From an uncultured Collinsella sp. (GTDB taxonomy: Bacteria > Actinomycetota > Coriobacteriia > Coriobacteriales > Coriobacteriaceae): a stretch of 31,721 nucleotides of DNA. The stretch covers positions 1-31,721 of the forward strand of contig UQTN01000006.1 of the NCBI GenBank assembly GCA_900543945.1, given 5' to 3'. A program made the translations under genes and the position numbers. The notes under the pieces were generated by a model. The model worked only from the letters and a program-made list of their open reading frames with translations. It was not told the origin of the DNA and did not search any database. This document shows, piece by piece, positions 1 through 8,196 of the stretch; the stretch's first letter is position 1, and the number at the start of each line of letters is the position of its first letter.

Positions 1-91
1 CTGTTGGAATAAATGCGACTTTCTTATTTTCAATTTCTTCCTTTATCAGACTTCCTACACTTGAAAAGTGCGAACATAAAAACAGTTTCAT
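1..91 (-). CDS. Peptidase E-like (S51 family) protein, 5' end only
   Basis: Reading leftward from an ATG at 91, the frame stays open to the window edge and gives about 30 residues beginning MKLFLCSHFSSVGSLIKEE and ending VAFIPT. This resembles the N-terminus of S51-family peptidase E-like proteins, which share a type-1 glutamine-amidotransferase fold and begin with a short strand, an SSF-like turn and a later VAFIPTA strand. A clear ribosome site (AAAGGAG) lies 7 bases before the ATG. The rest of the gene, including the catalytic Ser and His, is outside the window. Base use is much more AT-rich than in the other genes here, which suggests recent transfer. The family call rests on about 30 residues and recall, so it is tentative; the gene start is firm. 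Confidence 0.6.
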   Translation of the reverse strand, partial: MKLFLCSHFSSVGSLIKEEIENKKVAFIPT

Positions 92-196
92 CACTATTCT
101 CCTTTATATATAAATTCTAATTTGTTGAACTAAGCCGTGTATACCATACTCTCCAATGAAAGAACGCCCTGATATAGCGAAATATTGCCGTTTTCC

Positions 197-324
197 TGCA
201 TACGTGCGTACGCACTCCACAGGAATTCTAAGGGGCCTGCCCCCTTAGCACGCGGACTTTGGAACAAAGTCTAGTGTGCTACGCCTTGCCAGAGGTGTAC
301 TGGCTCCCGGTACGCACGTACGCA
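197..324. repeat. Nested inverted repeats (outer arms 197-211 and 310-324)
   Basis: The outer arms pair over 15 bases with one mismatch; their core is TACGTGCGTA at 201-210 against TACGCACGTA at 311-320. Inside lie two smaller hairpins: CTAAGGGG (228-235) with CCCCTTAG (241-248), and AGCAC...GACTTTG (247-261) with CAAAGTC...GTGCT (265-280), the last having mismatches in the middle. Nested symmetry of this kind fits a small mobile-element remnant or a folded RNA. No target-site duplication was recognised. Confidence 0.55.
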
Positions 325-390
325 GCAATTGCCATCAATGCGTCATATGGGTGGCGATCAAGTTCGCACAAACCGACCTTGATCCCGAAA

Positions 391-437
391 AACAAAAGGT
401 AGGATACCATCACCACGATGATATCCTGCCTTTTGTT
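391..437. repeat. 16-base inverted repeat
   Basis: The left arm AACAAAAGGTAGGATA (391-406) pairs with TATCCTGCCTTTTGTT (422-437) with one T/C difference that still allows a G-T pair; the loop is 15 bases. There is no clean T-run after either arm, so it is not a textbook terminator. Confidence 0.6.
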
Positions 438-490
438 CGTTCCTGTTTACCGTTCCGAGTAGTCCTTCCGCAGAATTTCCGATAAACAAA

Positions 491-532
491 CGTACCCGAA
501 CCCTTTCTCGTAAAGAATCGGGTTCGAGTACG
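491..532. repeat. 13-base inverted repeat
   Basis: CGTACCCGAACCC (491-503) pairs with GGGTTCGAGTACG (520-532) with one mismatch and a 16-base loop. The right arm also forms a small overlapping hairpin, GTTCG (522-526) with CGAAC (531-535). The function is unknown. Confidence 0.5.
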
Positions 533-553
533 AACTGAATACTGGAGCAATAT

Positions 554-594
554 AAAACCACCACAAAGGTGCCTGTCCCCTTTGTGGCGGTTTT
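554..594 (-). terminator. Terminator of the alcohol dehydrogenase gene, possibly bidirectional
   Basis: AAAACCACCACAAAGG (554-569) pairs with CCTTTGTGGCGGTTTT (579-594) over 16 bases with one G-T pair. Flanking A and T runs allow termination on both strands. It starts 9 bases past the stop codon of the - strand alcohol dehydrogenase gene. Nearly the same stem recurs at 8197-8233. Confidence 0.8.
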
Positions 595-603
595 GGCCTA
601 GAG

Positions 604-1686
604 CTAGAGCGTGTGGCCGTAGGCGTTGGCGGCCTTGATGGCGGCGGCGAACTTTTCGTCGGTGAAAGGCTCGGGATTGCCTTGCTTCCACTCGTTGGTG
701 GCGTGTGCGAACTCGCACAGGGCAGGGATATCGGCCTCGGAAAGCCCGACCTGTTCAAGCGTCACGGGCAGCCCCATCTGCTTGTTAAAGTCGGCGTAGC
801 GCTCAAGGTTCTTGGTATCGCCCGTATAGGCAAACAGCACCAGCACGCCTAGGCTCACGACCTCGCCGTGCAGGTAGGAGCCCTCGCGCGGAATGCTGCA
901 GGAAGCGTTGTAGAACGCGTGCGCCACGCTCGAGTTGTAGTAGTAATCGTTTTGGTTGGTCAGGTTCGAGACATAGCCCGTGTTGACCACGATATCGAGC
1001 GCGATCTGCTTGACGGCTTCGGTCGACAGGTTCTGGCGAACGTCCTCAAGACCCTGGACGCCAAAGGTAAACAGCGGCTCGGAGCAGGTGTGGGCGAGTG
1101 CTAGGCCAAGGCCTGCCGTGTGCTCCAGGTTGCCGGCGCTCGTGGCGTACTCGACCTCGGGCTGCTTGGACAGGGCATCGCCCACGCCCGCCCAGAAGTA
1201 CTCCGCCGGAGCCTCGGCGATGATCTTGGGGTTGATGCAGATGTGCGCGGGGCGGTTGGGGTACGAATAGCCCTCGAGCGAGCCGTCGTCGTTGTAGACA
1301 ACGGCAATGGCGGTCGCGGCCGAGCAGTTGGAGCAGATCGTCGGTACCGTAAAGACGATCTTCTTGAGCTCGATGGCCGCCGTCTTGACGGTGTCGAGCG
1401 CTTTGCCGCCGCCGCATGCGATGAGCACGTCGGCTTCCTGGCAGGCAGGGGAGTTCACGACCTTGGCGATATTGGCACGCGTACTGTTGGTGCCATAGAC
1501 GCGCGTCTCCAGAACCTCGACATCGGTACCTTCAAGCGCCGCCGCGATACCCGGCAGCGCCGCAGCCAGGGCTCGCTTGCCGCCAATGATGGCGACCTTG
1601 GTCGCTCCGTACTCTGCTAGTGCGGCGGGCAGCTCGATAAAGCAATCCTCGCCAACGGTGTAGTCGCTCATTCCGATCGTGCGCAT
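604..1686 (-). CDS. Iron-containing alcohol dehydrogenase family protein (GldA/HcxA-like)
   Basis: This is a cytoplasmic NAD(P)-dependent oxidoreductase of about 360 residues, the usual length for the glycerol dehydrogenase branch. The dinucleotide loop GGGKALD is at residues 92-98. The three expected metal ligands are present: Asp170 in GVGDALSK, His256 in HAFYN and His273 in LHGEVV. The stretch VPTICSNC...VYNDDG looks more like hydroxycarboxylate dehydrogenase HcxA (YbdH) than classical glycerol dehydrogenase, so the substrate is left open. The start was set at the ATG ending at 1686 because AGAAGG lies 6 bases before it; an in-frame ATG 20 codons upstream lacks a ribosome site. It appears monocistronic, with its own terminator, and is divergent from the ileS leader. 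Confidence 0.85.
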   Translation of the reverse strand: MRTIGMSDYTVGEDCFIELPAALAEYGATKVAIIGGKRALAAALPGIAAALEGTDVEVLETRVYGTNSTRANIAKVVNSPACQEADVLIACGGGKALDTVKTAAIELKKIVFTVPTICSNCSAATAIAVVYNDDGSLEGYSYPNRPAHICINPKIIAEAPAEYFWAGVGDALSKQPEVEYATSAGNLEHTAGLGLALAHTCSEPLFTFGVQGLEDVRQNLSTEAVKQIALDIVVNTGYVSNLTNQNDYYYNSSVAHAFYNASCSIPREGSYLHGEVVSLGVLVLFAYTGDTKNLERYADFNKQMGLPVTLEQVGLSEADIPALCEFAHATNEWKQGNPEPFTDEKFAAAIKAANAYGHTL

Positions 1687-1808
1687 AGCAACCTTCTTTC
1701 GTTCGATAAAGTGCTTACAGGTATTTTGCTCCAGGAGAAAGTCCACGGCCGCAAGAAATTTCGAACGTATAAAACCAGTGTTGAGGGTTTTTCGCTGGCG
1801 CGGAACGT

Positions 1809-1822
1809 GCTAGCATACTCCG
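1809..1822 (+). promoter_or_regulatory. Possible promoter of the ileS T-box leader
   Basis: TGCTAGCATACT (about 1808-1819) offers an extended -10 (TG, one base, TAGCAT) shortly before the T-box begins. No good -35 is visible at the right distance (TTGAGG at 1781 is too far). Its position just ahead of a structured leader is the main support. Confidence 0.35.
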
Positions 1823-1827
1823 CATAA

Positions 1828-2140
1828 GCGTTGATGGGGACGAGTAGTCGGCCGTCCGCATGCTACAGAGAGCGGGGAGCGCTGAGAACCCGTGCATGCG
1901 ACCGATGAAAATCACCCCGGAGCTGCGGTCCCAACGGACGTGCCGCGCAGGTTCGTCTTAGTAGATATCGCCGAGATGGTCGTCGATACAGGCCAGCCGA
2001 GTAACGGATGCGAGCGCGCGAATACGCGGGCGAGGGCATCTAAGCTGGGTGGTTAAGCGAAGAGCTTTTGCGGGCGTACAGTCCGTTTTGCGGCGCTTCG
2101 TCCCAGCTTGTAGGGACGGGCGCTTTTTTGGTGCCCAGAG
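1828..2140 (+). promoter_or_regulatory. T-box riboswitch, isoleucine-specific (ATC specifier)
   Basis: This leader senses uncharged tRNA-Ile and lets ileS be transcribed when isoleucyl-tRNA is scarce. Typical T-box parts appear in order: GATGGGGACGAGTAGTC (1833-1849) at the base of stem I, the AGAGAGC...GCTGAGAACC distal part of stem I (about 1867-1890), and a specifier loop GATGAAAATCACC whose ATC at 1911-1913 is an isoleucine codon. The T-box core GGGTGGT is at 2047-2053, its UGG-N meant to pair with the tRNA acceptor end. A Rho-independent terminator follows, so control is probably by transcription attenuation. The family features are established; the stem borders are estimated by eye. Confidence 0.85.
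2093..2129 (+). terminator. Attenuator terminator of the ileS T-box
   Basis: GCGCTTCGTCCC (2093-2104) pairs with GGGACGGGCGC (2113-2123) with a small internal mismatch, followed by six T residues (2124-2129). It lies 40 bases past the T-box core and before the ileS ribosome site, where an attenuator is expected. A second small stem, GGGCG (2140-2144) with CGCCC (2149-2153), sits between it and the start codon. Confidence 0.75.
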
Positions 2141-2172
2141 GGCGTGCGCGCCCATGACATGAAAGGGGTACC

Positions 2173-4974
2173 GTGGCAAACGAGTACAAGCAGACGATGA
2201 ATCTGCCTAAAACCGGATTTCCCATGCGTGCCGGTCTTTCCAAGTCCGAGCCCAAGCGACTCAAGGACTGGCAGGACAACAAGGTCTACGAGCAGGTTCT
2301 GAAGAAGAACGAGGGTCACAAGAAGTTCGTGCTGCACGACGGCCCTCCGTACGCCAACGGTCCGATCCACATCGGCCACGCCATGAATAAGATCTCCAAG
2401 GACATGATCAACCGCTACTGGATGATGCAGGGCTATGAGGTTCCCTACGTCCCCGGTTGGGACTGCCATGGCCAGCCGATCGAGCACAAGGTCGAGGAGA
2501 AGCTCGGCACCGAGAAGTTCAACCAGACCTCCACGGCTAAGATCCGCGAGCTCTGCAACAAGTTCGCTGTCGAGAACATCGAGCTGCAGAAGGCCGGCTT
2601 CCGTCGCCTGGGCGTGCTCGGCGACTGGGACAACCCCTATCTGACGCTCTATCACCAGCATGATGCCGCCGACATCGAGGTCTTCAAGGCCATGTTCGAT
2701 AAGGGCATGATCTATCGCGGACACAAGCCGGTTCACTGGTGCAAGCATTGCCACACCGCACTCGCCGAGGCCGAGATCGAGTACTCCGATGAGACGAGTC
2801 CCTCCATCTTTGTTCGCTTTGAGATGACCTCCAAGCCCGCCGGCCTCGAGAACTTCGACGGCCCGGTCGACTTCATCATCTGGACGACTACCCCGTGGAC
2901 CATCCCCTCCGATCAGGCCGTTTCCCTCAAGCCCGGCGCCGCCTATGTCGCCGTTGAGCACGACGGCCGCGCCGAGGTCATGCTCGAGGACCTTGCTCCC
3001 AAGTGCTGCGAGGAGTTTGGCTGGGAGTACACCCCGGTCATGGTCGACGGCAAGCCCTACGTGGTTCCCGCCGAGACCTTCCACCACATCCACTACAAGC
3101 AGCCGATCTTTGACGGCGTTGAGGGCGTGGCGCTGCTGGCCGATTACGTCGGTGTCGATGACGGTACCGGTATCGTCCACAACTCGCCCGGTCACGGCGT
3201 CGATGACTACTTTGCCTGCCTCAAGGAGGGCATCACCGACATCTGCATGCCGGTCGATGACGACGGCAAGTTCTACACCGGCGAGGAGTTTGGTACCGGT
3301 GGCCCCTTCAGTGGCATGGATACCGACGAGGCCAACCCGCACATCATCGAGTTCCTGCGCGAGCGCGGCACCCTGGTCCTCGAGAAGAAGATCACGCACA
3401 GCTATCCGCACTGCTGGCGCTGCAAGCACCCGGTGCTCTTCCGTGCTACCGACCAGTGGTTTGTCTCGATGGACAAGACCGGTTTGCGCGAGCAGGCCGG
3501 CAAGGAGGTCCGTGAGAACGTCAAGTGGTATCCGGCCCACGCGGCCAACCGCATCGGTGCCATGGTCGAGCAGCGTCCCGACTGGTGCATCAGCCGCCAG
3601 CGCAACTGGGGCGTGCCTATCCCCAGCTACACCTGCGCCGACTGCGGCGAGAAGGTCATGAACGACGCCACGCTCGACGCCGTCATCAAGCTCTTCCACG
3701 AGAAGGGCTCCGACGCCTGGTTCACCGACGCTCCCGAGAGCTATCTTGGCGAGGCCTGCGTCTGCCCCAAGTGCGGCGGCCATCACCTCAAGGCCGATAA
3801 GGACATCCTCGACGTGTGGTGGGACTCCGGCGTCTCCTGGAAGGCTGTCTGCGAGTATCGCCCCGAGCTTGAGTACCCGGCGGACGTGTATCTCGAGGGC
3901 TCCGACCAGCACCGCGGTTGGTTCCAGAGCTCGCTGCTCACCTCGGTGGGCGCCAACGGCCACGCTCCGTACAAGGCGGTCGTCTCGCAGGGCTTCACGC
4001 TCGACGGCCAGGGCCGCAAGATGTCCAAGTCGCTCGGCAACGTCATCGACCCCAACAAGGTCTGCGACGAGATGGGCGCCGACATCATCCGCCTGTGGGT
4101 TGCCTCCGTCGATACCAGCTCCGACGTGTCCATCGACCACGAGATCCTTGCCCGTACGTCCGATGCCTACCGTCGTTTCCGCAACACGCTGCGCTTTCTG
4201 CTCTCCGAGCTCGAGGGTCAGTTTGAGCCCGAAACCGACGGCGTCGCCTTTGCCGACCTGCTGCCGCTCGACAAGCTCATGGTTGCCCGTCTGACCCAGG
4301 TCCAGGCCGAGGTCGATGATGCCTACGCCAGCTACGAGTTCCCGCGTGCTTACCGTGCGCTCTACGACTTCGTGGTTACCGAGCTCTCCAATGTGTACCT
4401 CGACGCCCTGAAGGACCGTCTGTACTGCGACAAGCCCGGCTCGCTCGAGCGCCGCAGCGCCCAGACCGTGCTGGCCGAGCTCTTCTCGATGCTCATGCGC
4501 GACCTGCAGCCGATCCTGTCCTACACCGTCGATGAGGCCATGGCCTATGCACCTGCCGGCTGCGTCGATCACCAGAAGTACGCCGCGCTGCTCGATTGGT
4601 ACAAGTCGCCCATCACGGTCGACGAGGCCAACGAGTTTGAGGGCGTGCTCGAGGCTTCTCTCGAGCTCCGTAGCGTCGTGACCAAGGCACTTGAGGATGC
4701 CCGCTCCGCCGGTACCTTCACCAAGAGCCAGCAGGTCCGCGTCAAGGCGGTCGTTCCCGCCGAGATGTACGCGCTGCTGACCGGTGATAAGGCCGTCGAC
4801 CTGGCCGAGTTCTACATCGTCTCCGATGTTGAGCTGACTCAGGGCGAGGAGCTCTCCGTTGCCATCGAGGCAGCCGAGGGCGAGTGCTGCGACCGTTGCT
4901 GGAACTACCGCACCACCGTCGGCGAGTACAACGGCCACGCGCATATCTGCAAGCGCTGCGCGAATGCCCTTTAA
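2173..4974 (+). CDS. ileS: Isoleucyl-tRNA synthetase
   Basis: The enzyme attaches isoleucine to tRNA-Ile in the cytoplasm. The 933-residue length is normal for bacterial IleS. The HIGH motif is intact at residues 66-69 (in GPIHIGHAMNK) and KMSKS at 616-620. Between them are the editing domain (TTPWTIPSDQ, GTGIVHNSPGHG) and WCISRQRNWGVP. The C-terminal zinc module keeps both Cys pairs (CDRCW and CKRC). The start is a GTG with GAAAGGGG four bases upstream. It is a single-gene unit behind the isoleucine T-box and is closed by a terminator at 5045. Two further Cys pairs in the catalytic core (CADC near 490, CPKC near 530) are found in many bacterial enzymes of this class. Confidence 0.98.
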   Translation: MANEYKQTMNLPKTGFPMRAGLSKSEPKRLKDWQDNKVYEQVLKKNEGHKKFVLHDGPPYANGPIHIGHAMNKISKDMINRYWMMQGYEVPYVPGWDCHGQPIEHKVEEKLGTEKFNQTSTAKIRELCNKFAVENIELQKAGFRRLGVLGDWDNPYLTLYHQHDAADIEVFKAMFDKGMIYRGHKPVHWCKHCHTALAEAEIEYSDETSPSIFVRFEMTSKPAGLENFDGPVDFIIWTTTPWTIPSDQAVSLKPGAAYVAVEHDGRAEVMLEDLAPKCCEEFGWEYTPVMVDGKPYVVPAETFHHIHYKQPIFDGVEGVALLADYVGVDDGTGIVHNSPGHGVDDYFACLKEGITDICMPVDDDGKFYTGEEFGTGGPFSGMDTDEANPHIIEFLRERGTLVLEKKITHSYPHCWRCKHPVLFRATDQWFVSMDKTGLREQAGKEVRENVKWYPAHAANRIGAMVEQRPDWCISRQRNWGVPIPSYTCADCGEKVMNDATLDAVIKLFHEKGSDAWFTDAPESYLGEACVCPKCGGHHLKADKDILDVWWDSGVSWKAVCEYRPELEYPADVYLEGSDQHRGWFQSSLLTSVGANGHAPYKAVVSQGFTLDGQGRKMSKSLGNVIDPNKVCDEMGADIIRLWVASVDTSSDVSIDHEILARTSDAYRRFRNTLRFLLSELEGQFEPETDGVAFADLLPLDKLMVARLTQVQAEVDDAYASYEFPRAYRALYDFVVTELSNVYLDALKDRLYCDKPGSLERRSAQTVLAELFSMLMRDLQPILSYTVDEAMAYAPAGCVDHQKYAALLDWYKSPITVDEANEFEGVLEASLELRSVVTKALEDARSAGTFTKSQQVRVKAVVPAEMYALLTGDKAVDLAEFYIVSDVELTQGEELSVAIEAAEGECCDRCWNYRTTVGEYNGHAHICKRCANAL

Positions 4975-5044
4975 GGCACGGTAACTCGGCATTTTAGTTA
5001 TAGGGAGAATTTGGACGCCTTCGGCCCATTTGCTCCGCTGAATA

Positions 5045-5083
5045 AAAGCGGCATTCTGTTTTTCGGAATGCCGCTTTCTTTTT
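5045..5083 (+). terminator. Rho-independent terminator of ileS
   Basis: AAAGCGGCATTC (5045-5056) pairs perfectly with GAATGCCGCTTT (5066-5077), followed by CTTTTT. It lies 70 bases past the ileS stop. Between it and lspA (5084-5196) no clean promoter was recognised; TATAAG near 5142 is a weak -10 candidate. Confidence 0.85.
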
Positions 5084-5196
5084 ATGCTGGTTATTTATCT
5101 GGCGTTAGCGAATATGTCGTGCGCTCTGCGTGTGGCAATATAAGATGGTTAATTGCGTTAAACGGAATTCGATGTTCTTGAGGGTAGGGGATTGAT

Positions 5197-5796
5197 TTGG
5201 GTCGTGTTGGGGATATGACGCCGACTTTGCGTTGGCGGTTGGGTGTTGCTGGTTGCGTGGCGTTGGTCGTGCTGTTTGTTGACCAGCTGACCAAGCTTGC
5301 GGTTCGTGCCGTGGGCGACGCTCTGCATATGACTGTTATCCCCGGTGTGATTGACTTTCTGTTTGTCCGCAATATCGGAGCTGCCTTTAGCTTGGGCGAG
5401 GGCCATGGCATTGCGTTTGCCGTGCTGGCACTTGTCGTCATCATTGCCATCGCGGTGTACCTGGTTCGTGCGCCTCAGCTCGCTCGTCTTGAGGTTGTGG
5501 GCATGTCTATGGTTGCGGGCGGCGCCATCGGCAACGCGATCGACCGTCTGGCTTTTGGCTTCGTGACCGATTTTATTGCCACCACCTTCATCGACTTCCC
5601 CGTCTTTAACGTGGCCGATATCAGCATTACGCTCGGCGTCGTGCTGGCGCTCATCGGTTATATGTTCTTGAGCCCTGCCGCCCGTGAGGTCGATGCGACC
5701 GCCGAGCTCAACGCCCGTGACGAGGCCCGCGCCAAGCGCAAAGCCAAGCAGCGTGGGGAGCGTGCCCGCAAGATTCGCGAAAGGAATGAGCGTTAA
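5197..5796 (+). CDS. lspA: Lipoprotein signal peptidase (signal peptidase II)
   Basis: This inner-membrane aspartyl protease cuts the signal peptide from prolipoproteins after diacylglycerol has been added. Four hydrophobic segments are visible (about 16-32, 70-90, 97-115 and 140-160). Family motifs are DQLTK (29-33), NIGAAFS (59-65), GGAIGNAIDR (108-117), and the catalytic pair Asp125 (FVTDFI) and Asp141 (FNVADI). The chosen start is a TTG with AGGGTAGGGG six bases upstream; an in-frame ATG at 5215 is possible but has a poorly spaced site. At 199 residues it is longer than typical (about 160) because of a very basic, acidic-mixed tail rich in Arg, Lys and Glu after residue 160, probably cytoplasmic. 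The stop overlaps the rluD start by one base, so the two are co-translated. Confidence 0.95.
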   Translation: MGRVGDMTPTLRWRLGVAGCVALVVLFVDQLTKLAVRAVGDALHMTVIPGVIDFLFVRNIGAAFSLGEGHGIAFAVLALVVIIAIAVYLVRAPQLARLEVVGMSMVAGGAIGNAIDRLAFGFVTDFIATTFIDFPVFNVADISITLGVVLALIGYMFLSPAAREVDATAELNARDEARAKRKAKQRGERARKIRERNER

Positions 5797-6809
5797 TGGC
5801 CGACATCCATATTCTTGTTGCCGACGATGCTACTGGTCAGCGTCTCGATGCCTATCTGGGCGCCAACGATGGCTGCCCCACGCGCTCTGCCTGTGCGCAC
5901 TTGATCGAGGGCGGTGCCGTTGCCGTCAACGGCGAGACCTGCCTATCAAAAAAATATGCTGTGCGCTCCGGCGACCGTATCTCGGTCGACTTACCCGAGC
6001 CGCACGATCCGACCGACGTGATTCCCGAGGCCATTCCCCTTGATATCCGCTATGAGGACGACTACCTCATCGTGCTCTCCAAGCAGCGCGGCTTGGTGTG
6101 CCATCCCGCCCACGGCCACGAGAGCGGAACCCTTGCGAATGCTCTGGTCTATCACTGCGGTATCGACCATCTGGGCACCGTGCAGGGTGAGGACCGCCCC
6201 GGCATCGTGCATCGCCTGGATCGCGATACCTCGGGCCTTATGCTCGCGGCAAAAGACGACGACACCCAGCGCGCGCTTCAAAATCTCATCCGTACGCGTA
6301 CGCTCGACCGCCGCTACATTACGCTCGTTCACGGGCACATTGCCATGGACGAGGGCACTATCAACACCGGTATTGCCCGATCGACGCGCGACCGCGTGAA
6401 GATGGCGGTTTCTGATGACCCCTTTGCGCGCCAGGCCATCACGACTTTCAAGGTGCTCGAGCGCTTTGATTCCACGCGTTTTGACGACGGCTACACGCTT
6501 GTCGAGTGTCACCTGTTTACCGGCCGCACGCATCAGATTCGCGTGCACATGCGTCATATCAACCACGCCTGCGTGGGCGATCCGCTCTACGGTAAGTGCG
6601 ATGCGCGTGCCGATCAGCGTCTGACCAGGCAGTTCCTTCATTCCTGGCGCGTGGCATTCGACCATCCCGTGACGGGGGAGCGCATCGAGTGCCGTGACGA
6701 GCTGCCGTGGGACCTTTCCGCGGTTCTGGATGATCTGGCCCCGCGTTCGCTCGGTCGCACTGACGCTGGCGATGACATCGTCCCGCAGCTCGGTCTGCTC
6801 GAAGCCTAG
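5796..6809 (+). CDS. rluD: RluD-family 23S rRNA pseudouridine synthase
   Basis: The protein should convert uridine to pseudouridine in rRNA. An S4-like RNA-binding domain covers about residues 10-75 (QRLDAYLG, VNGETCLSKKYAVRSGDRI). The RluA/RluD catalytic domain follows, with the signature HRLDRDTSGLML at 139-150; Asp142 in RLD is the catalytic residue. TGRTHQIRVHM and GDPLYG in the C-terminal half complete the family pattern. The length of 337 residues is normal. The start overlaps the lspA stop as TAATG, the same lspA-rluD pairing seen in many bacteria. The exact uridines modified cannot be told from sequence, so RluD is a family-level call. Confidence 0.92.
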   Translation: MADIHILVADDATGQRLDAYLGANDGCPTRSACAHLIEGGAVAVNGETCLSKKYAVRSGDRISVDLPEPHDPTDVIPEAIPLDIRYEDDYLIVLSKQRGLVCHPAHGHESGTLANALVYHCGIDHLGTVQGEDRPGIVHRLDRDTSGLMLAAKDDDTQRALQNLIRTRTLDRRYITLVHGHIAMDEGTINTGIARSTRDRVKMAVSDDPFARQAITTFKVLERFDSTRFDDGYTLVECHLFTGRTHQIRVHMRHINHACVGDPLYGKCDARADQRLTRQFLHSWRVAFDHPVTGERIECRDELPWDLSAVLDDLAPRSLGRTDAGDDIVPQLGLLEA

Positions 6810-6827
6810 CCCGTATTAGGTGGTTTC

Positions 6828-6857
6828 TTGAACTCGGTAAGCCTGCGGTAAGATATA
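6828..6857 (+). promoter_or_regulatory. Promoter of the glycosyltransferase gene
   Basis: TTGAAC (6828-6833) and GATATA (6852-6857) are spaced 18 bases apart, or 17 if AGATAT is taken as the -10. The predicted transcript starts near 6864, about 28 bases before the chosen start codon. Confidence 0.6.
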
Positions 6858-6891
6858 CGGTTGTTTACGTAACGCGTTGCTGGGAGCCTGC

Positions 6892-8187
6892 ATGCTCGCC
6901 TTTTTACAAACCAACACACCCATCGTGATCTTCAACCAGATTGTCGTCACGCTGCTCACGGCCTGCTTTCTGTACCAGGTGGTTTTCTTTGTCATTGGCG
7001 CTCTTCGTGGTGAGGTCGCGCCTCCTAAGGCCAAAAAACTCCACCGGTATGCCTTCTTTATTGCAGCGCATAACGAGGAGGCCGTGATCGCTAACCTCGT
7101 TCGCTCCATCAAGGATCAGGACTATCCGTCCGAGCTTATCGAGGTCTTCGTGGTCGCCGACGCCTGCACCGACAACACGGCGCAGCTCGCGCGCGAGGCG
7201 GGCGCCATCGTTTATGAGCGTAACGATCTAGCCCGCAAGGGTAAGAGCTGGGTCATGGACTTTGGTTTCGACCGCATCCTTAACGAGTATCCCGATACGT
7301 TTGAAGGTTACTTTATCTTCGATGCCGATAACGTCATCGCCCGCGATTACGTGTCCAAGATGAACGATGCCTTTGACCAGGGCTTCCATGTGGTCACGAG
7401 CTATCGCAACTCCAAGAACTTCGGCAGCTCGTGGATCTCGGCGGCTAATGCCACCTGGTATCTGCGAGAGGCGCGCTTTCTCAACAACGCACGCAACATC
7501 TGCAAGACGTCTTGCGCCGTCTCGGGTTCGGGCTACCTCATTTCCGCCAGTGTTATCGAGGGCATGCACGGTTGGCAGTTCCACACGCTGACCGAGGATA
7601 TTCAGTTCACCACGTTCTGCGCCATTCACGGCATTCGTATTGGCTATGCGCCGGCGGAGTTCTTTGACGAACAGCCCGTGACGTTTAAGGCGTCCTGGAA
7701 ACAGCGTATGCGTTGGACCAAGGGCTTCTACCAGGTGTTCTTTACCTACGGTAAGCATCTCGTCAAATCGACCTTCCGCTATCATCGCTTTGCCGCCTAC
7801 GACATGTTTATGACGATCGCTCCGGGTATGCTGCTATCGCTGATCTCGATGCTCGCCAATGCTACCTTCCTCATCGTGGGCGGGCTTTCGCACGGCTTCT
7901 TGGCCACCGAGGTCGAGATGCAGGCTTGTGCCGCCTCGCTCATTATGACCTTCGCGATGATGTACCAGACCTTCTTTATCCTGGCGCTACTCACGACCAT
8001 CTTTGAGTACAAGCATATTCACTGCGCGCAAAAGTGGCGTCTGGTGACCAACCTGTTTACCTTCCCGATCTTTATGTTCAGCTATATCCCCATTACGGTG
8101 GCTGCTCTGTTCCTGAAGGTCGACTGGGTGCCGACGCAGCACGCCGTAAGCGTTACCCTCGACGAGGTCATGCAAGGCGCCAAATAA
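6892..8187 (+). CDS. Membrane glycosyltransferase, family 2 (processive type)
   Basis: This is a membrane-bound GT-A fold glycosyltransferase of the cellulose/hyaluronan-synthase-like group. One hydrophobic segment lies near the N-terminus (about 12-35). The catalytic domain shows HNEEAVIANLVRSI near 56, VVADACTDNT near 87, FDADN near 143, TEDIQF near 237 and the QRMRWTKGF motif (QxxRW) near 270. Three or more membrane segments fill the C-terminal third. The start is the ATG at 6892 with GGGAG five bases upstream, not the TTG five codons earlier. It is 431 residues and stands alone between its own promoter and a strong terminator, so there is no operon partner to indicate the sugar or the polymer made. 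Confidence 0.85.
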   Translation: MLAFLQTNTPIVIFNQIVVTLLTACFLYQVVFFVIGALRGEVAPPKAKKLHRYAFFIAAHNEEAVIANLVRSIKDQDYPSELIEVFVVADACTDNTAQLAREAGAIVYERNDLARKGKSWVMDFGFDRILNEYPDTFEGYFIFDADNVIARDYVSKMNDAFDQGFHVVTSYRNSKNFGSSWISAANATWYLREARFLNNARNICKTSCAVSGSGYLISASVIEGMHGWQFHTLTEDIQFTTFCAIHGIRIGYAPAEFFDEQPVTFKASWKQRMRWTKGFYQVFFTYGKHLVKSTFRYHRFAAYDMFMTIAPGMLLSLISMLANATFLIVGGLSHGFLATEVEMQACAASLIMTFAMMYQTFFILALLTTIFEYKHIHCAQKWRLVTNLFTFPIFMFSYIPITVAALFLKVDWVPTQHAVSVTLDEVMQGAK

Positions 8188-8196
8188 CCACGATCT

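Larger units (their letters stand above)
92..553. other. Intergenic gap with several inverted repeats
   Basis: No convincing gene is seen in these 460 bases. The left part, next to the S51-like gene, is AT-rich and must hold that gene's promoter (TATACA-like boxes around 137-144 when read on the - strand), but no clean -35/-10 pair stands out. The remainder carries at least five inverted repeats, listed separately, and ends at the terminator of the alcohol dehydrogenase gene. Confidence 0.6.

Noticed and set aside
515..540. GGTTCGAGT, resembling a tRNA T-arm
   Set aside because: No acceptor stem, anticodon arm or D-arm can be built around it; it is part of an inverted repeat.
2053..4992. Very long open frame on the - strand opposite ileS (979 codons)
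   Set aside because: It is an artefact of GC-rich codons in ileS: no family motifs, low-complexity Leu/Val/Gly/Asp content and no ribosome site; ileS itself has all motifs.
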